From: Maribellus sediminis
GTDB lineage: Bacteria > Bacteroidota > Bacteroidia > Bacteroidales > Prolixibacteraceae
Assembly (NCBI RefSeq): GCF_011799805.1
Contig: NZ_WXUB01000001.1
Coordinates: forward strand, 1,054,001 to 1,118,000
DNA: 64,000 nt
Reading direction: 5' to 3'
Position 1 is the stretch's first letter; each line of letters starts with the position of its first letter. Positions 1 through 8,290 of this stretch are shown one piece after another. The notes below the pieces were generated by a model. The model saw nothing but the letters and a program-made list of their open reading frames with translations. It was not told the DNA's origin and made no database searches. A program made the translations under genes and the position numbers.

Positions 1-1
1 C

Positions 2-1672
2 GGTTTCTACAATGGAATCAGTTCTGTTTTAGGCAAATCATTCCAGCTGGCCCGTTATAACGAATACGCCGGATCACCTGATTTTATTGAGCAGGATATC
101 GCCAACATTCAGGCGGTTACCATCGAGGATATTATGCAGGTTTATGAAAAATACATCAAAGACAAACCGTATGTAGCTACCAGTTTTGTTCCTAAAGGCC
201 AGGTTGACCTGATTGCTGAGAACTCAGTAAAAGCGAGCGTAGTGGAAGAAAACATTGCAGAAGCAACAGAGGTTGACCAGTCGACGATTGTAGACGAAGA
301 AGTGATTGAAAAAACACCGACTTCTTTTGATCGTTCGGTAGAGCCGGCTAAGGGACCCGATCCTGACCTTTCATTACCTGAAGTTTGGACTGCCGAAGCC
401 GCAAACGGAATGAATGTTTTAGGCATTGAGTACACTGAAGTTCCTCTTATTCAGTATTCCATTGTTATGGACGGTGGCCACATTCTGGAATCGAAAGATA
501 AGGCGGGAGTTGCAAGTTTTCTGGCAAGTATGTTAACCGAAGGTACAGCCAATAAAACGCCGGAAGAACTGGAAGAGGCTATCGATATGTTAGGAGCAAG
601 AATCTCGGTAGGATCGGGATCAGAAAGCATGATGGTTAGTGTGAACTGTTTGTCACGAAATTTTGAAAGTACCATGGCGTTGGTACAGGAAATTCTGTTG
701 GAGCCGCGTTGGGATGAAGAACAATTTGACCTTATAAAAGCACGAATGATCAACTCGATAAAAAGAAACCAGGCCAGTCCCGGCTATCTTGCGAGCGTTG
801 CGTTTAATAAACTGGTTTACGGCGATGATTGTATTCTGGCGGTACCAAGCGGAGGGACCATAGAATCGATCGAATCGATTACCATGGACGACCTGAAGGA
901 TTTTTACGAAAAGAGCTTTTCGCCATCGGTGGCCAATATGCACGTTGTTGGTAAAATTAAGCAAGACCGGGTAATGTCGGCTGTTCAGTCTTTAGCTGAA
1001 AACTGGGAAGCAAAAGATGTTGAAATTCCTGAGATTGCGATGCACGAACCACCTGCAACATCAAAAATTTACTTTGTTGATGTACCCGGCGCCAAACAGT
1101 CGGTTATAAATATTGGCGGAGTTGGATTACCTGAATCGAATGAAGATTATTATCCGGCTTATGTGATGAACTATAAACTGGGTGGCTCGTTCAACGGAAT
1201 TGTTAACCTGATCCTTCGCGAAGAAAAAGGTTATACCTACGGAGCCAGAACCGGTTTTTCAGGTGGAAAACAATACGGTACGTTTACTGCAAGTTCAAGT
1301 GTTCGTTCCAGTGCAACCGAGGAATCAGTTCAGATCTTCAAAGAAGAAATGGAAAAATACATCCAGGGAATCGATGATGAAGGATTAATGTTTACAAAAG
1401 ACGCACTTATAAAATCAAATGCCCGTGGTTTTGAAACTTTGTATGCGCTGCATGGTATGTTAACCGATATTAGTGCTTATGATCTGCCTTTCGACTATGT
1501 TAAAAAGGAAGAGGATTTTGTAAAGGCTTTAACCAGCGAAAAACATAAAGAGCTGGCTCAGAAATACATTCAGCCCGACCATATGTACTATATAGTGGTT
1601 GGCGATGCTGAAACACAATTGTCGGCCCTGAAAAATGTTGGGCTAGGAGATCCGATACTTCTGGAACTTTAA
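2..1672 (+). CDS. M16 family metallopeptidase (insulinase/pitrilysin type), 5' end outside window
   Basis: The reading frame is open from the left edge, so the N-terminus is missing; at least 556 residues are present. The visible part is the second, non-catalytic half of a two-repeat M16 zinc peptidase. It has the M16 inner core (GGHILESKDKAGVASFLA) where the catalytic copy would carry HxxEH, but the residues are absent, and the typical R/Y pair near REEKGYTYGAR that M16 second halves use to hold substrate. A low-complexity acidic linker precedes this half (about residues 75-120 of the visible part). The product probably degrades peptides in the periplasm or envelope; the signal peptide and zinc site would lie upstream of the window. 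A strong hairpin terminator follows the stop. Confidence 0.85.
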   Translation, partial: GFYNGISSVLGKSFQLARYNEYAGSPDFIEQDIANIQAVTIEDIMQVYEKYIKDKPYVATSFVPKGQVDLIAENSVKASVVEENIAEATEVDQSTIVDEEVIEKTPTSFDRSVEPAKGPDPDLSLPEVWTAEAANGMNVLGIEYTEVPLIQYSIVMDGGHILESKDKAGVASFLASMLTEGTANKTPEELEEAIDMLGARISVGSGSESMMVSVNCLSRNFESTMALVQEILLEPRWDEEQFDLIKARMINSIKRNQASPGYLASVAFNKLVYGDDCILAVPSGGTIESIESITMDDLKDFYEKSFSPSVANMHVVGKIKQDRVMSAVQSLAENWEAKDVEIPEIAMHEPPATSKIYFVDVPGAKQSVINIGGVGLPESNEDYYPAYVMNYKLGGSFNGIVNLILREEKGYTYGARTGFSGGKQYGTFTASSSVRSSATEESVQIFKEEMEKYIQGIDDEGLMFTKDALIKSNARGFETLYALHGMLTDISAYDLPFDYVKKEEDFVKALTSEKHKELAQKYIQPDHMYYIVVGDAETQLSALKNVGLGDPILLEL

Positions 1673-1677
1673 ACATA

Positions 1678-1712
1678 AAAAAAACGATCCGGACAACCGG
1701 ATCGTTTTTTTT
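1678..1712. terminator. bidirectional rho-independent terminator
   Basis: A perfect stem (AACGATCCGG / CCGGATCGTT, loop ACAA) is flanked by an A-run on the left and a T-run on the right. It sits between two convergent genes (M16 peptidase and tldE homologue) and can serve both. Confidence 0.85.
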
Positions 1713-1730
1713 ATCTCGTTATATTATTTT

Positions 1731-3047
1731 TTACAATCCACTGAAATCAACATTGTCGAACAAGATCGATGGTGTTCTCCACGATGAGGTTTCGTTCACA
1801 TCTTTTCCAATTTCTCCAATGTTCGACCAGAGTGTTAGCATGTTTCCGGTAATGTTCATTTCAGATACGGGTTGAACGATTTTTCCATTTTCGATCAGAA
1901 ATCCATCGATTCCGTATGAGAAATCACCGGTTGAGCCGTTGCAGTTTCCACCGTTGAATCCGGTAACAAGAATGCCTTTTTTTACCGATGCGATCAGTGC
2001 TTCAAGGTCCTTATCACCTGTTTCAAAAATCAGGTTGGTTGTGCCGCCACTGGTTGGGGCCATTTCCATTTTTTTCCCGTAATACGTATCGATGTAGTAA
2101 TTTTTTAAAATACCTTTATCGAAAACAACACGTTTTTTAGTGGCAAGTCCTTCTCCGTCGAACAAACGCGAACCACGGCCGCCAACAATAAACGGATCAT
2201 CTGTTAGGGTAAGTTTCTCGGAAACTACTTGCTCTCCCAGTTTATCAATCAGGAACGAGTTTTTTTGCTGAATTTGAGAAGCGTTCAAGGCATTGATCAA
2301 CGGACCGAAAATTCGGCCTACCTGGCGGTTTTCAACTATCATTGGCATAGTTCCTGATCCGATCTTTTGCTGTCCGATTTTCTTTAATGCCTTTTCCAGA
2401 GCAATTTTTCCCGTTCCCGTTTTTTGAAGGTCGGAATAGGTAATTGAACTTTCGCTCCAGCCGGCTTCAGGTCGTGCTTCGCCTCCTTTTACCGATACTT
2501 CGGTAAAAATGCCAAAAACCGAATTGGCAGTGTCGCCTTCAAAACCATTGCTGGTAACCATTACGCGCTCGTTCATGCTGTCGTAATAGCTCGATGATAC
2601 CGAAATGATCCGTTCGTCCTTACCCAGCGCTTCCTGCTCGGCATTCATAGCCAGATCGATCTTTTGTTGTGGCTCAACTGCATCGAAATTTGTATCCAGA
2701 GAATTCAGTTCCGGGCCACCGCCTTTGTAATACAGCTCCGGATCGGGTAATGTTCTGAATTCATCTTCTGCCAGGAAACGTGTACCTTCAATAGCCTCTT
2801 CAATAAAATGGGCAATATCTTCTTTCTTCAACCTGCTGGTTGAATGTGCCGAGTATTTCCCGTCCACAAAAAGCCGGATGGAAAGGTTGCTTTGGATAGC
2901 TTGTTCCAGTTTATCAATTTTTTGTTCGCGCACTTCAACACTGCTGCTTTTACTGTTGGCAATGCTAACGCTAACTTGCTGTGCACCATTTTCAAGTGCA
3001 TGGTTCATGGCCCATTTAGCCAATGTATATTTTTCTTCTTTTGTCAT
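1731..3047 (-). CDS. TldE/PmbA-like protein (TldD/PmbA family)
   Basis: 438 residues, close to the usual PmbA/TldE length (about 450). It shows the family N-terminus (residues 20-45, SSSVEVREQKIDKLEQ) and the C-terminal glycine-rich core (FNGGNCNGSTGDFSYG) followed by ENGKIVQPVSEMNITGN. It lacks the HExxxH zinc motif, as expected for TldE, the non-catalytic partner that forms the TldD/TldE heterodimer degrading unfolded peptides and maturing modified peptides. No signal peptide is visible (start MTKEEKYTLAKWAMNHALEN), so it should be cytoplasmic. It lies 133 bp downstream of a tldD homologue on the same strand and probably shares its transcript. The mismatch in location between the two proteins is discussed in the findings. 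Confidence 0.88.
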   Translation of the reverse strand: MTKEEKYTLAKWAMNHALENGAQQVSVSIANSKSSSVEVREQKIDKLEQAIQSNLSIRLFVDGKYSAHSTSRLKKEDIAHFIEEAIEGTRFLAEDEFRTLPDPELYYKGGGPELNSLDTNFDAVEPQQKIDLAMNAEQEALGKDERIISVSSSYYDSMNERVMVTSNGFEGDTANSVFGIFTEVSVKGGEARPEAGWSESSITYSDLQKTGTGKIALEKALKKIGQQKIGSGTMPMIVENRQVGRIFGPLINALNASQIQQKNSFLIDKLGEQVVSEKLTLTDDPFIVGGRGSRLFDGEGLATKKRVVFDKGILKNYYIDTYYGKKMEMAPTSGGTTNLIFETGDKDLEALIASVKKGILVTGFNGGNCNGSTGDFSYGIDGFLIENGKIVQPVSEMNITGNMLTLWSNIGEIGKDVNETSSWRTPSILFDNVDFSGL

Positions 3048-3094
3048 TTCTCAAGTTTTAGATTCAAACATCAACTTTAATTTTCGTTTCTTTC

Positions 3095-3150
3095 ATCCCC
3101 TGCACTCCTTCGTCGCGCTTCCCCCTTCGAAGGGGGAATAGGGGGATGAT
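3095..3150. repeat. short intergenic palindromic repeat
   Basis: A 16-bp perfect palindrome (CCCCCTTCGAAGGGGG, 3121-3136) is followed by AATAGGGGGATGA. I recall similar CCCCCTTCGAAGGGGG segments between genes in Bacteroidota genomes. Here it lies between the tldD and tldE homologues and could form a transcript hairpin, but it has no T-run to act as a terminator. Confidence 0.45.
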
Positions 3151-3180
3151 TGGCCTAATTATCAATTAGGAAACTTAATC

Positions 3181-4707
3181 TTATGAATTTGTTCCTCCAA
3201 CAGTAAGTTTTTTCACCAGTACCGTAGGCAATCCCAGCGTTACCGGAACCGACTGCCCGTCTTTTCCGCATGTCCAGGTGCCACTGTCGTTTTTATAGTC
3301 GTTGGCTGCCATGGTAATATCGGCAAGGGCCTGTGGTCCGTTACCCACGATGTTGATGTCTTTGATCGGTTGGGTAAGTTTACCGTTTTCGATAATGTAG
3401 CCCGATTTTACAAAGAATGTGAAATCGCCGGCTCCGATTTTAACTTCACCGTTGCTGAAATTGTCGACAAACACACCGTATTTCACTTGCGAAATAATGT
3501 CGTCTTTGGTGTGAGGGCCATTCTCCATGTAGGTAGAACGCATACGTGGCAACGGAATATTCCGGAACGATTCACGACGTCCGTTACCGGTTGGCTCAAC
3601 ACCATAATATTCGGCACTGATCCGGTCGTGGATGTAGCTGTTCAGAATCCCGTCTTTTACCAGGTAGGTTTTCTGAACGTCGTTTCCTTCATCGTCGATG
3701 TTGATAGCGCCACGATCATGTGGCAGCGTTCCGTCATCGATAATGTTGATGAAATTCTCGGCTACCTTTTTGCCAAGTTTATCACTAAAAATTGAAGTTC
3801 CCTTGCGGTTGAAGTCGGCTTCAAAAGTGTGCCCAATGGCTTCGTGAAGCAAAATACCCGAGCCACCGGCGCCGAGTACCACCTGCATTTCTCCGGCTTT
3901 TGGTTTGCCGGCTTCAAAAAGGATATTGGTTTTTTCGATGGCCTCGTTGGCGATTTCATCAACCAGTTCGTCGGTCATGACCTCAAAACCGGAACGGAAC
4001 GAACGTGCCGAATAGGCATTCTCAATTTGTCCGTCTTTTTGCATGACACAAACAGCTCCGATTCGCATCATTGGCCGATAATCGTACGTCAGTCTTCCTT
4101 CTGAATTGTAGAAAAGAACATAGGAAGTGGAGTCGCCAAGAAAGGCATTCACTTTAATTACTTTTTCATCGAGACTAAAAACCTTGTCGTTAATTTTCTG
4201 CACAAAGGGCACCTTGTCTTTGATGCCTACATCAGTCCATTTTTGCGAGATCCTGTAAAAATCGGCCGGCACTTTTTCGCTCACCGACTGTGCACCGAAT
4301 TCCTGTGGTTGATCGGCAATGTTAGCTGCCATTTTTGCTGCATTCAGCATATCCTCCATGCTGATGTTCTCAGAATAGGCAAAACCGGTTTGGTCGCCCT
4401 TTAGTACACGAATTCCAACTCCAAAGTCAACATTAGAAAATGCACGGTTCACCTTTCCGTCTTCCAGGGAAACCTGGTTGGTGATTTTGTGTTCAAAATA
4501 AAGGTCGGCATAATTACCCCCTTTACTCATTGCTGCTGCAATAACTTTCTGCAGCATTTCGGTTGAAACCTCAAAATGTTCTAAGTAACTTTTCACGTTT
4601 GTTGAAATTTGTACGTTCTGGCACGATTGCATTAATGTTGGAAGTACCATACTCCCCGCTGCAAACATACCACTTGTTTTGATAAAATCTCGTCTGTCAA
4701 ACTTCAT
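3181..4707 (-). CDS. TldD-like zinc metalloprotease with Tat/lipoprotein signal
   Basis: 508 residues from the ATG at 4707; a longer frame from 4752 exists, but the start at 4707 places a twin-arginine signal (DRRDFIKTSGMFAAGS) at the N-terminus, followed by a lipobox-like LMQSC. The zinc site HEAIGH (HExxxH, about residues 288-293) followed by TFEAD is the TldD signature, and the C-terminus has the family glycine-rich IKIGAGDFTFF segment. Known TldD proteins work with TldE to cleave unfolded or leader peptides. Here the predicted folded export to the envelope contrasts with the neighbouring TldE homologue, which has no signal. The gene is upstream of and co-directional with it. Confidence 0.88.
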   Translation of the reverse strand: MKFDRRDFIKTSGMFAAGSMVLPTLMQSCQNVQISTNVKSYLEHFEVSTEMLQKVIAAAMSKGGNYADLYFEHKITNQVSLEDGKVNRAFSNVDFGVGIRVLKGDQTGFAYSENISMEDMLNAAKMAANIADQPQEFGAQSVSEKVPADFYRISQKWTDVGIKDKVPFVQKINDKVFSLDEKVIKVNAFLGDSTSYVLFYNSEGRLTYDYRPMMRIGAVCVMQKDGQIENAYSARSFRSGFEVMTDELVDEIANEAIEKTNILFEAGKPKAGEMQVVLGAGGSGILLHEAIGHTFEADFNRKGTSIFSDKLGKKVAENFINIIDDGTLPHDRGAINIDDEGNDVQKTYLVKDGILNSYIHDRISAEYYGVEPTGNGRRESFRNIPLPRMRSTYMENGPHTKDDIISQVKYGVFVDNFSNGEVKIGAGDFTFFVKSGYIIENGKLTQPIKDINIVGNGPQALADITMAANDYKNDSGTWTCGKDGQSVPVTLGLPTVLVKKLTVGGTNS

Positions 4708-5138
4708 TTTGGTTGATTTAAATACGATAGTTATTTGGTTTATTATGAACAATAAGTACTGAAACTGTGCATATTGTTACATGTAAATTCCGATCGGAGA
4801 TGATATTTTTTCGATATAAACTTCAATTATGGATTATACGGGTGTGAATTGTAGTGTTAAAAATGGCCGCTTCCCTTTTTTGTAGGGTGCAGCAAAAATT
4901 TTGTGTAAAAAGTTATTAAAATCCTCAAAAAGAAAGAGGTGTTTTTTAAAACAAATAGTAGTTTTGAGCGAGAGGTATCAAAAAGACTTAGGGTGACTGA
5001 CAAAAATCTACTTTTAATGTAAATTTTTTATTAATTCTTTACAATTTGTTATAAAAACGTATTTGTAGGTTTCATTTAAGCATATTTTTGTTGTCAGCAG
5101 TTATAGAATATCCATTATTTAAAATAATTTATTACATC
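4708..5138. other. intergenic region between tldD homologue and glutamine synthetase
   Basis: AT-rich, 431 bp, between divergent genes. Apart from the candidate promoter near its right end, no coding potential or strong hairpin was seen. Confidence 0.5.
5062..5090 (+). promoter_or_regulatory. candidate Bacteroidota promoter of the GSII gene
   Basis: TTTG at 5062-5065 and TATTTTTG at 5083-5090 match the -33 (TTTG) and -7 (TAnnTTTG) boxes of the Bacteroidota primary sigma factor. The 17-bp spacing is at the short end of the known range. This would give a 5' leader of about 40 bases before the ATG at 5139. No experimental support. Confidence 0.45.
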
Positions 5139-6152
5139 ATGAAATCAAAATTGGAATACATTTGGCTGGACGGTACCGTACCAACTCAGCAGCTAAGAGC
5201 AAAAACACGTGTTGAAAGTAACTTCAGCGGTAAGCTGGAAGATTGTCCTGAATGGTCGTTTGATGGATCTTCTACAAATCAGGCATCTGGTGGTTCTTCT
5301 GACTTGCTTTTGAAACCTGTTTTTATCTGTCCTGATCCTGATCGTAAGAATGCTTACCTGGTGATGACTGAGGTTTTGAATGCAGACGGTACTCCACACG
5401 AAACCAACGGTCGTGCTCATATCGAAGAAGAGGATGAAGATTTCTGGTTCGGTTTTGAACAGGAATATTTCCTTTACGATCCGCAAACCCGTCTTCCATT
5501 AGGTTTCCCGGCTGGTGGTTTCCCTGGTCCGCAAGGTCCTTACTATTGTGGTGTTGGTGGTTCAAAAGCTTTTGGTCGTCAGATTGTTGAAGAACATTTC
5601 GATCTTTGTCTTGAAGCTGGTTTGAATGTTGAAGGTATCAACGCTGAGGTTGCTGCCGGACAGTGGGAATTCCAGATTTTCGCCAAAGGTGCACACAGTG
5701 CCGGTGACCAAATTTGGATGGCTCGCTTCCTGTTGGAGCGTACAGCTGAAAAATATGGTGTTGATGTTGAATGGCATCCAAAACCACTGGGTAAAGACCT
5801 CGACTGGAACGGTTCGGGTATGCACGCCAACTTCTCTAATGGTTTGATGAGAACTTGTGGTGACGAGAAAGTATTTACGGCTATTTGTGAAGAATTCGGA
5901 AAACACATTCCGGAACACATTGCAGTTTACGGTGCATATAACGATCAACGTTTGACTGGTCTTCACGAAACTGCTGCCATCACTGATTTCAGCTATGGTG
6001 TTTCTGACCGCGGCGCTTCTATTCGTATCCCTGTAGGTACTATCGAAGCTGGTTGGAAAGGTCGTTTGGAAGACCGTCGTCCTGCATCAAACGGCGATCC
6101 TTACAAAATTGCGGCTGTAATCATTAAAACAACCAAAAAAGCAAAGGTTTAG
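5139..6152 (+). CDS. glnII: glutamine synthetase, type II (GSII, eukaryote-like short form)
   Basis: 337 residues, the short GSII size (about 340; GSI is about 470 and GSIII about 730). The start at 5139 (MKSKLEYIWLDG) is preferred because the in-frame upstream extension lacks family similarity. Diagnostic GSII stretches are WLDGTVPTQQLRAKTR, EWSFDGSSTNQ, GFEQEYFL (metal-binding Glu), GPYYCGVGG and the C-terminal EDRRPASNGDPYKIA. The enzyme makes glutamine from glutamate, ammonia and ATP in the cytoplasm. GSII lacks the adenylylation tyrosine of GSI, so control is likely transcriptional or by feedback. It is monocistronic, with its own promoter and terminator. GSIII is the common form in this phylum, so GSII is an extra form, possibly acquired by transfer (inference). 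Confidence 0.93.
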   Translation: MKSKLEYIWLDGTVPTQQLRAKTRVESNFSGKLEDCPEWSFDGSSTNQASGGSSDLLLKPVFICPDPDRKNAYLVMTEVLNADGTPHETNGRAHIEEEDEDFWFGFEQEYFLYDPQTRLPLGFPAGGFPGPQGPYYCGVGGSKAFGRQIVEEHFDLCLEAGLNVEGINAEVAAGQWEFQIFAKGAHSAGDQIWMARFLLERTAEKYGVDVEWHPKPLGKDLDWNGSGMHANFSNGLMRTCGDEKVFTAICEEFGKHIPEHIAVYGAYNDQRLTGLHETAAITDFSYGVSDRGASIRIPVGTIEAGWKGRLEDRRPASNGDPYKIAAVIIKTTKKAKV

Positions 6153-6184
6153 AAATAAACGTTTAGTAGATAATTGCATATTTT

Positions 6185-6218
6185 AAAAGCTGTTCCAATT
6201 GCGGGGCAGCTTTTTTTG
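6185..6218 (+). terminator. rho-independent terminator after GSII gene
   Basis: Stem AAAGCTG / CAGCTTT with a TTCC/GGGG-type upper part, followed by a run of seven T, 33 bp after the stop codon at 6152. Confidence 0.75.
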
Positions 6219-6347
6219 CTTTCAAGACGGGCTTTAGTTCAGCAGAGTCATTCCATGACCATTTAATCAATCTATATCTTGTAGAAAGAGGAGATAATCT
6301 TGCTGATGATATAGCAAGATGAATAACATTCGCCCCCAAGGACTATT

Positions 6348-7202
6348 TTACTCAATTACTGCCGATTCGCAAACGTAGGTAGGAATGATTCCCGAGCTTC
6401 CAATTTTAATTTTAGCCATTTCAGGCAATGTATTTCCCGAAAGCACCAGCACAGTATCGAGTCCAAATTTGTTGCCACCGATAATGTCGGTAAACAATGT
6501 GTCACCCACCATCAGAATTTCGTTGCGTTTAATGTCCGGAATATCCTGCATAGCACGTTCGTAGGCCAGCAAAAACATTTGGGCATCCGGCTTTCCGAAG
6601 CGAATAAATTTTTTCCCAAGAATCTGTTCCACCAGATCGGCCAGTCCGCCGATAGCCACTGAAATATCGTTTTTGTTCACCGGGTAATTGATGTCGGTGT
6701 TGGCTACGATTACCGTCATGTTTTTATGCCGGAGCAGGTTGATGGTTTTGTCGATGTCTTTGTTCCAATCGAAACCTTCATCATCGAGAAAAGCAAAAGA
6801 CTTTATGTGGTCCAAATCTTCCAGATTTACCTCGCTGATTGGAACCGTTTTTTGCCCCGCTGTTTCGAGGTAATGCGCCGATTCTTTGGTTCCAAGGTAG
6901 GCCACCGCTTTCCCATTGGCCAGTTTGGTTTTAAAGAATTCCATGGCCAGCATTCCCGACGACAGAATTTTATCGGTAGTAATGCATTCCAGTCCTCTGT
7001 TTTGGTACCAGTTCGAAAGTTCATCGGGGCTGCGCGACGAGTCGTTCGTTAGCACGTAATACGGGATTCCTTTCGACTCAAGGTACTTAAAAGTGTTTCC
7101 AACTCCATCAATTAAGCCCGAGTGGTTTTTCAATACTCCAAAGGCATCGAAAAAAACGGCTTTGTAATTCTTTACTACACTTTTGAAACTTACTGTACGC
7201 AT
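6348..7202 (-). CDS. HAD-superfamily phosphatase, subfamily IIA (NagD-like)
   Basis: 284 residues. Motif I is FFDAFGVLKN (nucleophile Asp19; the second Asp of the usual DxD is replaced by Phe-Gly, as in several HAD-IIA members), motif II YVLTNDSS, a cap domain in the middle, and motif IV MVGDTLFTDIIGG near residue 232. NagD-type proteins dephosphorylate small phosphorylated metabolites in the cytoplasm; the substrate cannot be read from sequence. It is the last gene of a minus-strand operon (GSI-like enzyme, phosphotransferase, this phosphatase) with only 9 bp to the upstream gene, which suggests the three proteins act on related amino or phospho compounds (inference). Confidence 0.82.
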   Translation of the reverse strand: MRTVSFKSVVKNYKAVFFDAFGVLKNHSGLIDGVGNTFKYLESKGIPYYVLTNDSSRSPDELSNWYQNRGLECITTDKILSSGMLAMEFFKTKLANGKAVAYLGTKESAHYLETAGQKTVPISEVNLEDLDHIKSFAFLDDEGFDWNKDIDKTINLLRHKNMTVIVANTDINYPVNKNDISVAIGGLADLVEQILGKKFIRFGKPDAQMFLLAYERAMQDIPDIKRNEILMVGDTLFTDIIGGNKFGLDTVLVLSGNTLPEMAKIKIGSSGIIPTYVCESAVIE

Positions 7203-7211
7203 GATTCCAAT

Positions 7212-8261
7212 TTATAATTTTAATGTTTTTAAGATTTTTTCTACCCGGTAATTCGCATCCATCGCCGGGAAATAAGTCTCGTAGGCTTCTTTTATGAGTT
7301 TGTTCGAATAATACCTTCTGAAAAAATAAGGGCCGTCTTTTACTACATAATTCAAAATAAAGAAGCGGTAAACTTCCTTGATCAGCCTGACTTCAGGCTC
7401 TGTAAGCGGGAAGATCCGGTGGTATTCTTTTAGGAACATCATAAAGCGTTCTTCCATCAGGGTGTCAACCATGTAACTAAAAACTGTGCGGTCGCCTACA
7501 TCGGATACTACGCGGCTAAAAAAGTAAAAATCCATCACCCGCGACGACATACGGAACCAGTCGTAATCCCAGCGTGAGAAGAATTTACCATCGCCGGTAA
7601 CTGAAAAGTTACCAATGTTCCAATCCACAAAAACCGGAATGGTTTCTATCTCCGTCGAGTAATTTACACGGTCAGAATTTTCAAGAAAATGATCGGCATG
7701 GCGAAGTATCGTATCCTTGTGCGCATCGCACATTTTTATTTCGTTGTTGTGAATCGACCGCTTTAAGCGCTGAATGTCGATGATCACATTTTTTGAGGAT
7801 TGCGGCAGCTGGTTCGCAACATTGGTGCAGGCCCTGTGAAAGCGAGCCAGTTCGCGCCCCAGTTTCTTAATGTGTTTTTCATCCAGCCGGCGAGGTAGCT
7901 TATTGCGAATCATAATAGGATTGTAAAATACCACCCACGCACTGCTTCCGTCCAACTCGTGATAACGGTAAATAAACAATTCATTACGTTTTACCAGCGA
8001 CTGAGCCAGAAACATCTGGTAAGGATATTCGAGGTTATTGGCCAGGTTATTTATTATGATGTGGTCTTCTCTGAAATCTTCAAAATTGCCGTATTCCGAA
8101 ATTTTCGCAAAAACGGGCTCGCGTTTATAGAAAGAAAGTTTATAAACGTGATTGGTAGAAACCTTGGCACTTACATCGAAAACACCTTTGATTTGGTGTC
8201 GTTCGCCATCGAACTCGCGCCAGGCCAGTTTTATTATTTGAGCATAATCTGCTTTTTGCAT
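7212..8261 (-). CDS. phosphotransferase of the aminoglycoside/choline-kinase fold
   Basis: 349 residues. The C-terminal lobe has VDWNIGNF (Asp213 and Asn218 match the catalytic-loop D and N of HxDxxxxN; the usual His is Phe) and WDYDWFRMSSRVMDF (Asp232 as the metal-binding Asp). The N-terminal lobe has a nucleotide-binding beta-sheet with VFAKISEYG. The family phosphorylates small hydroxyl compounds such as choline, ethanolamine, homoserine or sugars. It is the middle gene of the operon, 29 bp from the GSI-like gene and 9 bp from the HAD phosphatase. The substrate is unknown; a kinase beside a ligase and a phosphatase implies a small salvage or biosynthetic route. Confidence 0.72.
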   Translation of the reverse strand: MQKADYAQIIKLAWREFDGERHQIKGVFDVSAKVSTNHVYKLSFYKREPVFAKISEYGNFEDFREDHIIINNLANNLEYPYQMFLAQSLVKRNELFIYRYHELDGSSAWVVFYNPIMIRNKLPRRLDEKHIKKLGRELARFHRACTNVANQLPQSSKNVIIDIQRLKRSIHNNEIKMCDAHKDTILRHADHFLENSDRVNYSTEIETIPVFVDWNIGNFSVTGDGKFFSRWDYDWFRMSSRVMDFYFFSRVVSDVGDRTVFSYMVDTLMEERFMMFLKEYHRIFPLTEPEVRLIKEVYRFFILNYVVKDGPYFFRRYYSNKLIKEAYETYFPAMDANYRVEKILKTLKL

Positions 8262-8290
8262 TTCCCGGGTTCTTTTAAAATCAAAACTAC

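Noticed and set aside
6240-6347. Possible tRNA or small RNA after the GSII terminator
   Set aside because: No cloverleaf or conserved structure could be drawn.
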